NCBI RefSeq assembly: GCF_019645875.1
Contig: NZ_CP081000.1
Span: 682,001-746,000 of the forward strand
Reading direction: 5' to 3'
DNA: 64,000 nucleotides
From: Mycolicibacterium senegalense
Lineage (GTDB): Bacteria > Actinomycetota > Actinomycetes > Mycobacteriales > Mycobacteriaceae
Under the pieces are notes generated by a model. It saw nothing but the letters and a program-made list of their open reading frames with translations. It ran no database searches and was not told the origin of the DNA. This document shows positions 36,477-43,666 of the stretch, in pieces (positions within the stretch are counted from its first letter, which is position 1; the number at the start of each line of letters is the position of its first letter). A program made the position numbers and the translations under genes.

Positions 36477-36962
36477 CTACAGCGGGATCGGACGGTTCAG
36501 GTCGTCGGCATCATCGCTGGCGAGCAGCTCATGAAAGTTGCGTAGCACCGACGCACATGCGGCCCGTTCCTCCGGGTCGAGGCGGTCGAGTACTTTGCTC
36601 AGTTCGCGACGGCGACGCGTGTTCACCTGACGCACCAGTTTGCGTCCGCGGTCGGTCAGGGCCAGTGTGACGACACTGCGGTTGTTCGGATCCGAGCCAC
36701 GGGTCAGATGGCCGGATGCATCCAAACGGTCGGCCAGCCGAGTGACCGTCGACCCGACCACCCCGAGCGCCTGAGCGCATTCCGTCGACGCCGACTTCCC
36801 GCGCTCCTGCAGCACGAGCAGCAGCCGGAACTGTGGCAGTGAGATCTCCAGCTGCTCGACGCTGCGCAGCGCCACGCCCACCAGATCTCGCGTTGCGACT
36901 TCGAATGCCGACAGTTCGTCGACCGGAGTTCGGGTCATTTCGTGCTGCTGCGCGCTGCCCAT
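36477..36962 (-). CDS. MarR family transcriptional regulator
   Basis: A 161-residue winged-helix regulator: an N-terminal helix pair for dimerisation, DNA-binding region ASTECAQALGVVGSTVTRLADRLDASG at about residues 58-85 (recognition helix VGSTVTRLADRL), and the wing GSDPNNRSVVTLALTDRGRKL. It lies 141 bases upstream of the arylsulfatase on the same strand, so it may control that gene. The ligand is not predictable. Confidence 0.87.
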   Translation of the reverse strand: MGSAQQHEMTRTPVDELSAFEVATRDLVGVALRSVEQLEISLPQFRLLLVLQERGKSASTECAQALGVVGSTVTRLADRLDASGHLTRGSDPNNRSVVTLALTDRGRKLVRQVNTRRRRELSKVLDRLDPEERAACASVLRNFHELLASDDADDLNRPIPL

Positions 36963-37166
36963 CCCGCGAGTATCCCACGTGAACGGGTTCTGTGGCGGTG
37001 ACTCGTTGCGTTGGTGCCGAATATCCGTGTCAATGGGCTGTTCCCGTCAATTGTGGATACACATGTGAGCAAAAAGCCGCTATTTCAAAGGGATTCGGAA
37101 TACCTGTCGGCCGCCAGTTTATCGGACGTCGTGTTCAGCACATTCTCGCCGAACGCTGGCCGCGTC

Positions 37167-37236
37167 GATTTCGACCGCAGGGTCGTAGCCGTCGGCTGGT
37201 AAGCAGCCGTACCGTGGAAAACGGTGCAGCGCTGGC
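37167..37236. repeat. Degenerate 70-bp repeat, copy A1
   Basis: Begins GATTTCGACCGCAGGG and ends near GTGGAAAACGGTGCAGCG. It aligns with copies at 37253-37320 and 43466-43536: same start, same GTGGAAA/GTAGAAA segment and same GC-rich end. It is the most diverged copy. Confidence 0.55.
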
Positions 37237-37252
37237 TTCGTCATCGCCCGCC

Positions 37253-37320
37253 GATTTCTACCACAGGGTCGTGACGGCCTGCGATCGCAGCCCTGGTGTG
37301 GAAACCGGCGCCGCGGCGGC
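37253..37320. repeat. 70-bp repeat, copy A2
   Basis: Begins GATTTCTACCACAGGG, contains GCCCTGGTGTGGAAACCGGC and ends just before the TetR gene stop at 37326. The arms CCACAGGG and CCCTGGTGTGG pair imperfectly to make a hairpin, so it may end transcription of the TetR gene. Confidence 0.65.
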
Positions 37321-37325
37321 CCGCT

Positions 37326-37964
37326 TCATTGCCGTGGCTGGGACAGTAGTGCCACCACCGCGTCTGCCAACGTCGCGCGGGCGATCTCGAGGTCCGAGGT
37401 GAAACCCACTTGGCGTTCGTTGCTCAGGCCCCGGATCGCGGCGGGCAACAGGCACCGCACCCGGTACAACTGATGCGGGTCGAGGTCCAGGCCGTCCATC
37501 AGATAGTCGAAACCTTGAATCCAATCGTGCTCGCGTGCCGCGAAAGCCGCTGCCGTCTGCGGGTATTCGGCGGTGATATCGGAGCGGCGTGGTGGCAGCG
37601 ATGTGCGCAACGCTGTGAGCGCGCGGCCCTCGGTGGTGTCCAGGTATGCCCAGACCGAGTCGATGGCTGCGGCCACCCGTGCCTGTAGATCGCCGTCACG
37701 GGGCGGTTGTTTTTGGGAATGCCAACTGCGAGAGTGTATTTCGGTGATCACCGACACCCACAGCCCGTCCAGGTCGCCGAACTGATGCTGCACCGTGCCC
37801 CAGGTGACGCCGGCATCTTTGGCGATGCGATTCGCCGAGACTGGCTCGCCACCGCTGCCGGCCAAGCAGCGGATGGCGACGTCGAGTAACCGTGCGCGGG
37901 TCTCAAGGCCGCGCTTGTTCAGCTTGGTACCCGCTGCCGACGTGACCGCAGACGGCACGGCCAC
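37326..37964 (-). CDS. TetR family transcriptional regulator
   Basis: A 212-residue regulator. DNA-binding part at about residues 17-65: RGLETRARLLDVAIRCLAG then SANRIAKDAGVTWGTVQHQFGDLDGLW, a clear TetR helix-turn-helix. C-terminal helices AAIDSVWAYLDTTEGRALTALRT and later form the ligand domain. GTG at 37964 is the first plausible start after the upstream oxidoreductase stop at 38012; a GTG two codons later is equally possible. It is 47 bases downstream of that gene and may be co-transcribed with it. Confidence 0.83.
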   Translation of the reverse strand: MAVPSAVTSAAGTKLNKRGLETRARLLDVAIRCLAGSGGEPVSANRIAKDAGVTWGTVQHQFGDLDGLWVSVITEIHSRSWHSQKQPPRDGDLQARVAAAIDSVWAYLDTTEGRALTALRTSLPPRRSDITAEYPQTAAAFAAREHDWIQGFDYLMDGLDLDPHQLYRVRCLLPAAIRGLSNERQVGFTSDLEIARATLADAVVALLSQPRQ

Positions 37965-38011
37965 CTGCCACTGCTGCCGAGCGCGGGCGGCCTGCGGGGA
38001 CTCGTGCGTGC

Positions 38012-39112
38012 TCAGGCAAACCTCCCCGGGTTCGCCGCGACCGCACGGCGTAGCGCCGGCCGATTCTCCCGATAGGCCTGCACGACGGGTGCGATCTCGT
38101 GCGGGCTCGCGCCGTGCATGATGACGGAATGGGTGCCCAGTTCGAGCTGTCGGGCGATCGTCTTCGCACAGTTCTGCGGTGATCCCTTGGCCACTGAGTC
38201 CAGCCATTCGGCGGGAATCATCTCGGCGATTCGCTGCAGGGTCTCGTACGAGGCACTGGCGTCAATCGGCCCGGCAGCGGCCGCGTCGGTGAACAGATCG
38301 CTCTGCTTGATCCGCTCCCAGGCGGCGGGATCCCAGCCGTTGGCCGAGACCAACACATCCGCGTACGCCTGCAGGTAGGTGGCCAGGCGCCCGACGCCGC
38401 GGCGCAGTTGGTCCTCGGGCGACAACGCGTCGGGGACCGTCGCCAGGCACGCCCAGATGCGGACATTGTCAGGATCCCGGCCCGCACGCTCGGCCCCACG
38501 GCGCACCGCCTCGATCGACGACGTCGTGGCCTCATCGGAGAAAAACGTATGGAGCACAACGAAATCGGCGATCTCGCCGGCGAGTTCCATCGTCTTCGGG
38601 CCGACCGCGACCAAGCCGATCGGCGGTCCGTCCGGCAGGCCACTGGCGTGGCGCAGGAACGGCCACTTCCCGGCCGGGCCGTCGTGGTCCAGGATCATCT
38701 CGCCGGCCCAGAGCCGACGCAGAATCCCGAAGAAGTCCCGCAGCCGGGCCTCGGTGACCACCGGCAGGCCGATCGCCTGCCAATACGCCGCCATGCCCCG
38801 GCCGAACGCCATGGCGAACCGGCCCTCGGTGAGCGCGTGCATGGTCGACCCGATCGTCGCGGTGACCGTCGGGTGCCGGGTGTGGTAGTTCGTCGACGGC
38901 GCGATGCCCAGCGTCGTGCTGGCCCCCGCGACCGCGCCCGAGAGCACCGCCGGGTCCTTCACCGTGAACCGCTCACCGATGTGGCAGGAACCCAACCCGA
39001 GCTCGTCGGCAGTACGGGCCTCGGGCAGCACCACCCGGACATCCGCGGGGTGGCGGGTCACGGCGTAGTAGCCGAGCTCGTTGAGCTGGTCGACGGGTGG
39101 GTTGGTGCTCAA
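38012..39112 (-). CDS. LLM-class F420-dependent oxidoreductase
   Basis: A 366-residue luciferase-like TIM-barrel enzyme. Features: LPEARTADELGLGSCHIGERF near the N-terminus, GIAPSTNYHTRHPTVTA, and GRFAMAFGRGMAAYW, which fit the mycobacterial F420-dependent branch. Late segments PQNCAKTIARQLELGTHSVIMHG complete the barrel. Substrate unknown. The start is a TTG at 39112, preceded by AGAGG; the in-frame codon at 39172 is less likely because the extra residues look non-coding. Upstream lies the boundary to a region of lower GC. Confidence 0.83.
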   Translation of the reverse strand: MSTNPPVDQLNELGYYAVTRHPADVRVVLPEARTADELGLGSCHIGERFTVKDPAVLSGAVAGASTTLGIAPSTNYHTRHPTVTATIGSTMHALTEGRFAMAFGRGMAAYWQAIGLPVVTEARLRDFFGILRRLWAGEMILDHDGPAGKWPFLRHASGLPDGPPIGLVAVGPKTMELAGEIADFVVLHTFFSDEATTSSIEAVRRGAERAGRDPDNVRIWACLATVPDALSPEDQLRRGVGRLATYLQAYADVLVSANGWDPAAWERIKQSDLFTDAAAAGPIDASASYETLQRIAEMIPAEWLDSVAKGSPQNCAKTIARQLELGTHSVIMHGASPHEIAPVVQAYRENRPALRRAVAANPGRFA

Positions 39113-39220
39113 GTGCGTGCCTCTCGTTCGGCGGACGTCTAGCACTGTCTGCGCGGAGGCGGCAATTGTCAACGAGGGTTCTCAATGAATGGGAGACGGC
39201 CGGTGAGTGCGGTGGCCTGC

Positions 39221-39958
39221 TCAAACTCGGTCGATGCGGATCAGGCTCAACCCCACCTGTGTGTAGGCGTCCGGTAAGGCAGACCAGCGGAACCATGCAT
39301 CTTTGACGCTTTCGAAGTCGTACTCGAGTTCACCTGCCTCGCGTACCAAATCCACGAAAAGGGTGTAGGTCTGCCTGAAGAGTTCTAGATTTCCGTTGAC
39401 CGTTGACGGGATTAAAAGTGACAGTGTGCCACCGCGAATCCAGGAAGTGCTCTGCGCTAGGGCTTCCTCGATTCGATCGCCGACCCTTCGATCGCGTCCG
39501 GCGTATCTTTCGTGTTCAGTGTAGGCGGCGAAGAATTCCGTGAACAATGGAAATTTCGGGGAGAAGTAGCGCACCGTGTCATTGGCATCAATTATCAGTG
39601 CCGTTCCACCGGGTCGAGTCAATTGCGACACACGGTCGAGAGCAGCTGGAATGTCGTCAAGATGTTGAAGTAATAGACGCATCAAAACGAAATCGTAGGT
39701 TCCCTCGTGGTCGAACAGGCGACTGTTCTCGAACGAGACATTGTTCTCACATGCTTCCCGATTGGCGACGTCGACCAGTTCGGGGGAGAGGTCGATGCCT
39801 GTGTATTTCTTGCCTGGGAATCGGGCCGCTATCTGTTTCAGGTAGTAGCCGTTTCCGGTTCCGACATCTAGTACCGTATGAGCGTTTTGCCACTGCGGTG
39901 ACGTGTAATAGAAACTGAGTTCTTGCGCGATTGCGAAATCGGTCTGCAACCGCTGCAT
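39221..39958 (-). CDS. SAM-dependent methyltransferase in low-GC cassette
   Basis: A 245-residue class I methyltransferase. Motif I is VLDVGTGNGYYL (residues 29-40), the motif II acidic residue is in YTGIDLSPE (Asp56), and motif IV/V is YDFVLMRLLLQHLDD. Beyond residue 130 it has a mostly helical C-terminal part with KFPLFTEFFAAYTEHERY. ATG at 39958 is the only standard start before an upstream stop. Codon use is much richer in A/T than its neighbours, indicating transfer. It follows the NDT-like gene by 80 bases on the same strand and is probably co-transcribed. Methyl acceptor unknown. Confidence 0.83.
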   Translation of the reverse strand: MQRLQTDFAIAQELSFYYTSPQWQNAHTVLDVGTGNGYYLKQIAARFPGKKYTGIDLSPELVDVANREACENNVSFENSRLFDHEGTYDFVLMRLLLQHLDDIPAALDRVSQLTRPGGTALIIDANDTVRYFSPKFPLFTEFFAAYTEHERYAGRDRRVGDRIEEALAQSTSWIRGGTLSLLIPSTVNGNLELFRQTYTLFVDLVREAGELEYDFESVKDAWFRWSALPDAYTQVGLSLIRIDRV

Positions 39959-40038
39959 CTGGTCCCATATTCTCTGGATCGTCTCCTTATGGGTGCCGAA
40001 ATGGGGGTCGGCGACGGGCGCGTATTAAAAGGTGGTCA

Positions 40039-41100
40039 TCACTCGCTCCGGGTAGCAAGATGGGTATGGGTAACATCGATGTAGGCGATCAGGAGATACA
40101 TGTTGTGTGGTCCATCTCTGTCGCCGTCGATCACTTGAGAAGTTATGCATGGAAGGAAAGCTCTTCCCCTGAACTCATCCGTATGGGAGCTGTTGATCTT
40201 TATCGGAATGGTGGCGATAGCAAAGCCGAGATCCTTGATCACGGTATCGGTGAGGGTCACCTGCTCTTGCAAAAACTTCTGCCAGTCGTCGGTGTCTGAG
40301 AACTTCTCGAGCCGCTCGAGCAATCGGTCCAGCGTAAGCGGTCCGTCCTTGAGTGCCGAGGCCTTGTCTACGTAGCCGTAGAGGCGACTGAACTTCTCGT
40401 CGAATTCAACGACCTCCGTCGGGGACTCCGATTCCTCGAACACCCCCCGTTTTGCGAAACGTATTTCGACGACTGAGAATGGATAGTATCGGGTGATTTC
40501 ACTGTCGGACAGTATGCCGCGGAGCTTTTGTGCTGGCGAGAGCGCGCACACCGCATGGTCGTTTTCGATCTCTTGGAGTGTCAATCGCAAGCTATTTGCA
40601 AGCCCGTCGTCTTTGGCATCGATCACTTCCTGCAAGGACGGCGGTATCTCCCCTTGGTAGTCGACCAATTTAGGGAAATCATTGCTGGCGATGCGATCTA
40701 TCTCTTCCAGCACCTCATCCTGTCTCCACTCCTGGTAAGCCACCGCGGACTCGTAGACAGGAATGTCGTCTGGCGAATCCACTATTAGAATTACTGGGGT
40801 CCGGTCACGGCCTCGGCGATATCCAAGTTCATACGTGACAGTGAAATTCCGTTCGGAAAGTAGCGCGATAAGGATATCGGCCTCGTTGATTTGGGAAAGC
40901 GCCTGACTTGGAATGTCCTTGATGAATGCCTTTGCTACATTAACGCTGTATGTCACGTTCATTCCCGTGGTGGGAGAAGGGACGACCTCGCACTTCTTCT
41001 CGATGATATATTTCAGGCGCCTGAAATTCAGGACAGCCTTCCTGCGCTCCGTCCCCGGTTTGCCGAAAGGCATGGCCACCACTACGTTCCTATTGTTCAT
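40039..41100 (-). CDS. Uncharacterised protein with NDT/TIR-like N-terminal domain
   Basis: A 353-residue protein I do not recognise as a named family. Residues 1-110 read like a nucleoside 2-deoxyribosyltransferase/TIR-like Rossmann domain: VVVAMPFGK (strand 1), INEADILIALLSERN (Asp75) and TYELGYRRGRDRTPVILIVDS (Glu91 at the position of the catalytic Glu in such enzymes). The rest has a helical linker (DGLANSLRLTLQEIEND) and a C-terminal beta-rich domain with VVEIRFAKRGVF and FAIATIPIKIN. A/T-rich codons suggest acquisition. Upstream of, and probably co-expressed with, the methyltransferase. NDT-like domains in known systems hydrolyse nucleotides or NAD; this is inference here. Confidence 0.7.
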   Translation of the reverse strand: MNNRNVVVAMPFGKPGTERRKAVLNFRRLKYIIEKKCEVVPSPTTGMNVTYSVNVAKAFIKDIPSQALSQINEADILIALLSERNFTVTYELGYRRGRDRTPVILIVDSPDDIPVYESAVAYQEWRQDEVLEEIDRIASNDFPKLVDYQGEIPPSLQEVIDAKDDGLANSLRLTLQEIENDHAVCALSPAQKLRGILSDSEITRYYPFSVVEIRFAKRGVFEESESPTEVVEFDEKFSRLYGYVDKASALKDGPLTLDRLLERLEKFSDTDDWQKFLQEQVTLTDTVIKDLGFAIATIPIKINSSHTDEFRGRAFLPCITSQVIDGDRDGPHNMYLLIAYIDVTHTHLATRSE

Positions 41101-41207
41101 CTCCGCATCACTTTCGTGCTATTCGCCGTCGGCGAATAAATATCCAAGGCACGTATTGCCCGATCGGGAGAAGTTGGGATCGGCTTCGCCGGTGGCAGCA
41201 GGATGAC

Positions 41208-41387
41208 CTATCCCAGGTCGAGCACTCCGCCTTCGTTTCGCCGAACTGGCTGGGGATCGATTGCCCCATCAACGACAAGTCTCGTGTTCACCGTGTGTGG
41301 CTGGTATCTGTCATAGCCTGACCCGCCTTCCCTCGCGATCACGACGCCGTTTTCCCACAGCGTTGTCTTCTTTGATGGAGGGTGCAT
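41208..41387 (-). CDS. Possible small protein (low confidence)
   Basis: An open frame of 59 codons from the ATG at 41387, reading MHPPSKKTTLWENGVVIARE and ending VRRNEGGVLDLG. It has a mixed polar/hydrophobic composition (YQPHTVNTRLVVDGA) that could be a small beta-rich protein, or a remnant. It lies in the same orientation between tRNA-Gly and the NDT-like gene. I recognise no family, and the start codon touches a palindrome. Confidence 0.3.
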   Translation of the reverse strand: MHPPSKKTTLWENGVVIAREGGSGYDRYQPHTVNTRLVVDGAIDPQPVRRNEGGVLDLG

Positions 41388-41403
41388 GAGTAGTCGACTA
41401 CTC
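41388..41403. promoter_or_regulatory. Perfect 16-bp palindrome
   Basis: GAGTAGTCGACTACTC, fully self-complementary, between tRNA-Gly and the low-GC cassette. It could be an operator or part of a recombination site; nothing in the sequence decides. Confidence 0.5.
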
Positions 41404-41416
41404 GATTCCGCATCCA

Positions 41417-41433
41417 CCGGGTTGATAACCCGG
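41417..41433 (-). terminator. Hairpin 3' of tRNA-Gly
   Basis: CCGGGTT-GAT-AACCCGG, a perfect seven-base-pair stem starting eight bases past the tRNA CCA end. It is a likely transcription end or processing signal; no T-tract follows. Confidence 0.55.
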
Positions 41434-41440
41434 CGTTTCG

Positions 41441-41514
41441 TGGAGCCGATGACGGGAATCGAACCCGCGTATTCAGCTTGGGAAGCTGATGTTCTGCCAT
41501 TGAACTACATCGGC
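41441..41514 (-). tRNA. tRNA-Gly (anticodon CCC), CCA encoded
   Basis: Full cloverleaf on the minus strand: acceptor GCCGATG pairs with CATCGGC, the T-arm contains GGGTTCGATTCCC, and the anticodon stem TCAGC/GCTGA encloses loop TTCCCAA, giving anticodon CCC for glycine codon GGG. Discriminator T is followed by encoded CCA. It sits at the edge of a low-GC cassette on its 3' side. Confidence 0.96.
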
Positions 41515-41873
41515 ATGGTGCTGACGAAGGATAGCAACCCGCGCCGGGCCGTGGGGAAGGTGGGCGGGCGACTCGCGGTGAGTCTAAGAAATTGACGCCG
41601 GCGAATCGGACGGGAGATGGCCCGCGGTTGGCGAAGGGGCTCGGTGCCGCCGGCGGCGGGTTGCCCAGTGCGGACCCGACGCCTCCGGTTGCGTGGCGAA
41701 ACAGCTGACCCCAGAACATGATCGCCGTTCACGCGCCAGCCTGAGAGTCGGGTAAATCCTCGGGCTGACGTTCTCAGGCGCAGTTACTACCGTCGGTGTC
41801 GTGGGCTCCATCCGGTGCTGAATGGAGCGAAGAGGCCCGCAGCCCGGGCCGAATCAACCAAGGGACTCAACGC
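41515..41873. other. Gene-free stretch upstream of the first membrane paralogue
   Basis: No convincing gene on either strand. Two short inverted repeats are visible: GCCTGAGA/TCTCAGGC (41740-41779) and GCTCCAT/ATGGAGC (41805-41828), which could be promoter-proximal structure for the gene at 41874. Confidence 0.5.
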
Positions 41874-42860
41874 ATGGATGTTGTCATCGGTATTGCCATG
41901 ACCTCGCGCGACGCCCGGCTTCTCCTGGTCGAGGGCACCCACGGCGATGGCGCGGTGATCGACTACAACTCGCTGCCCGCAGACGACGCCGCCGGCGTCG
42001 AGCACTCTGGTTTCCGCGACCGCGTCGTCGACGCGGTGATCGACACGCGCGCGACCGCTCCGGCCAACGGATACACGGTGGCACGCGTCGCGCTGACCTG
42101 GACCGATGCGATGGCCGGTGAGGCCAAGCTCGTTCTCGACGCCCTCGAGGAGCGGGGCATCACGAACGCCGCAGCAGTCTCCAAAGCCGATGCATTCGAA
42201 GCGGCTGCTGACTTCACCGCCCAGATCGGGGACTACGAGGCCATCGCGCTGTGCGTCGTCGAACCGGAGGAGGCCATGTTGGCCGTGACCGGTTCCGAGC
42301 GCGAGGACGGTCGGCGCCGGCTACGTACCCGCCATCTCGACGGACCGGACGCGGCCACCGCGGTGCTGGCCCTGCGTGGTCTCTGCGACAGCTTCCCGGA
42401 GCCGATCGACGAGGTGGCCATCGCGGGGTCGGCTCCAGATGCGGAAAACCTTGTCGAGGAAGTCAATTCGGTGATGTCGCGGCCTGTGCTGCTCGGCGAC
42501 GAAGCTGCCCTGCTGCTGGCTCGCGGCGCACTGATCGCCAGCGCGGATATTCGTGACGATCCTGCGTCGGCAGTCAAACCTGCCCCGCTGACGCACACCG
42601 TGGCCATGGCCTTGGCGACAGCGGCGCTGATCGTGGCGGGCTCGGTGTTTCTGGCGGTGACGGTGCGCGGCGGCCACGGCAGCGTCCCACCGCAGGCGTC
42701 GACCACGGCGGAACATGCCGCACCGGCCTCACCCACCGAGTCGGTTCACACCGTGGTGCGCAAGGTGGTGCCACTGGCCGGGCAGGCGGCAGACAAGTCC
42801 TTCGTGGCGCCTTACGCCGAGCGCGCCGTGTCGCCGTCTTCGGGGGTGGTCCGTCGGTAA
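41874..42860 (+). CDS. Single-pass membrane protein with degenerate actin/Hsp70-like domain, paralogue A
   Basis: A 328-residue protein. Residues about 1-225 share the pattern of the gene at 45229: start [21 protein letters not shown], a central VALTWTD, and a final [18 protein letters not shown]...[11 protein letters not shown] block that looks like the end of an Hsp70/actin ATPase domain. A transmembrane helix is at about 240-263, then a short Ala/Pro/Val-rich outer segment. ATP-binding residues are poorly conserved. I believe this belongs to a mycobacterial DUF family (DUF7159-type), from memory. ATG at 41874, with AGGGA upstream. It ends 16 bases before dcd. Confidence 0.75.
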   Translation: MDVVIGIAMTSRDARLLLVEGTHGDGAVIDYNSLPADDAAGVEHSGFRDRVVDAVIDTRATAPANGYTVARVALTWTDAMAGEAKLVLDALEERGITNAAAVSKADAFEAAADFTAQIGDYEAIALCVVEPEEAMLAVTGSEREDGRRRLRTRHLDGPDAATAVLALRGLCDSFPEPIDEVAIAGSAPDAENLVEEVNSVMSRPVLLGDEAALLLARGALIASADIRDDPASAVKPAPLTHTVAMALATAALIVAGSVFLAVTVRGGHGSVPPQASTTAEHAAPASPTESVHTVVRKVVPLAGQAADKSFVAPYAERAVSPSSGVVRR

Positions 42861-42876
42861 CCGATACGCTCGTCGG

Positions 42877-43446
42877 GTGCTGCTCTCCGATCGAGACATC
42901 CGGGCCGAGATCGCCGCTAAACGCCTGGCCATCGAGCCGTTCGACGATGCCCTGGTGCAGCCGTCGAGCGTCGACGTCCGTCTGGACAACTTGTTCCGGG
43001 TGTTCAACAACACCCGCTACACCCACATCGACCCGGCCAAACAGCAAGACGAGCTGACCACGCTGGTCGAGCCGGTCGAAGGAGAGCCGTTTGTCCTGCA
43101 CCCGGGCGAGTTCGTGCTGGGCTCCACGCTCGAGATCTGCACGCTGCCCGACGACCTGGCCGGACGTCTGGAAGGAAAGTCGTCGCTGGGCCGTCTCGGA
43201 TTGTTGACGCATTCGACTGCGGGCTTCATCGACCCGGGTTTCTCGGGGCACATCACCTTGGAGCTCTCGAATGTCGCCAATCTGCCCATCACGTTGTGGC
43301 CGGGCATGAAGATCGGCCAGCTGTGCCTGCTGCGGCTGACCAGCCCCGCCGAGCACCCCTATGGCAGCGACAAGGTGGGCTCGAAATACCAGGGCCAACG
43401 CGGTCCGACGCCGTCGCGCTCGCATTTGAACTTCATCAAGTCGTAG
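42877..43446 (+). CDS. dcd: dCTP deaminase
   Basis: Converts dCTP to dUTP (or dUMP in bifunctional forms) in pyrimidine deoxynucleotide synthesis. The 189-residue length matches the family. Motifs: [12 protein letters not shown] start, [50 protein letters not shown] (active-site and trimer segment, given in part), and C-terminal [16 protein letters not shown] start at 42877, which gives the usual N-terminus. Matches Rv0321. A strong hairpin follows the stop. Confidence 0.95.
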   Translation: MLLSDRDIRAEIAAKRLAIEPFDDALVQPSSVDVRLDNLFRVFNNTRYTHIDPAKQQDELTTLVEPVEGEPFVLHPGEFVLGSTLEICTLPDDLAGRLEGKSSLGRLGLLTHSTAGFIDPGFSGHITLELSNVANLPITLWPGMKIGQLCLLRLTSPAEHPYGSDKVGSKYQGQRGPTPSRSHLNFIKS

Positions 43447-43465
43447 GTCCGCCCGCGATCGCGCC

Positions 43466-43536
43466 GATTTCTACACCAGGGCAGCCGAAATTGCCGATCA
43501 GCAGCCCTGGTGTAGAAAACGGCGCCGCAGCTGCGC
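43466..43536. repeat. 70-bp repeat, copy B, with strong hairpin
   Basis: Third copy of the family seen at 37167 and 37253. Perfect 15-base arms TTTCTACACCAGGGC (43468-43482) and GCCCTGGTGTAGAAA (43504-43518) with a 21-base loop, starting 20 bases after the dcd stop. It likely serves as the dcd terminator. Confidence 0.75.
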
Positions 43537-43571
43537 CGCCGAGCCCCACCACACGCCCCGGTGAACTTTCA

Positions 43572-43605
43572 GTAACCACACCGCAACACGAAACACGGCT
43601 GAAAC
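43572..43605 (+). promoter_or_regulatory. GlnR-like binding site upstream of amt
   Basis: Two AC-n9-AC type units: GTAAC-n6-GCAAC (43572-43587) and GAAAC-n6-GAAAC (43590-43605). They fit the actinobacterial GlnR consensus (gTnAC-n6-GaAAC) and end 61 bases before the amt start. Nitrogen-limitation control is inferred. Confidence 0.6.
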
Positions 43606-43666
43606 ACGCTTGCCGCGTGGTTGAAACGCGGGCCGGAGATTCTCGTCGAGACCAAAGGAGCTCGAC

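Larger units (their letters stand above)
36963..37325. other. Gene-free stretch between marR and tetR genes
   Basis: No convincing gene. The left half is relatively AT-rich (around 37060-37110) with no motif recognised. The right half holds two tandem copies of a 70-base repeat family, described separately. Short open frames here show no coding signature. Confidence 0.6.
41101..41440. other. Spacer between NDT-like gene and tRNA-Gly
   Basis: Contains the AT-rich upstream region of the NDT-like gene (about 41130-41160, a possible promoter), a weak small open frame, a 16-base palindrome and a hairpin next to the tRNA 3' end. No integrase or clear attachment-site duplication of the tRNA 3' end could be seen. 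Confidence 0.5.

Noticed and set aside
37011..37202. 63-codon open frame between marR and tetR
   Set aside because: No ribosome binding site or family; its end runs into a repeat copy.
39112..39172. TTGACA near 39172 as a start or -35 box of the oxidoreductase gene
   Set aside because: It is an in-frame TTG, but no matching -10 lies at the right distance and the extra residues look non-coding; start placed at 39112.
41208..41440. Phage or integrative element attachment site at tRNA-Gly
   Set aside because: No integrase and no second copy of the tRNA 3' end could be found by eye; kept only as a possibility.
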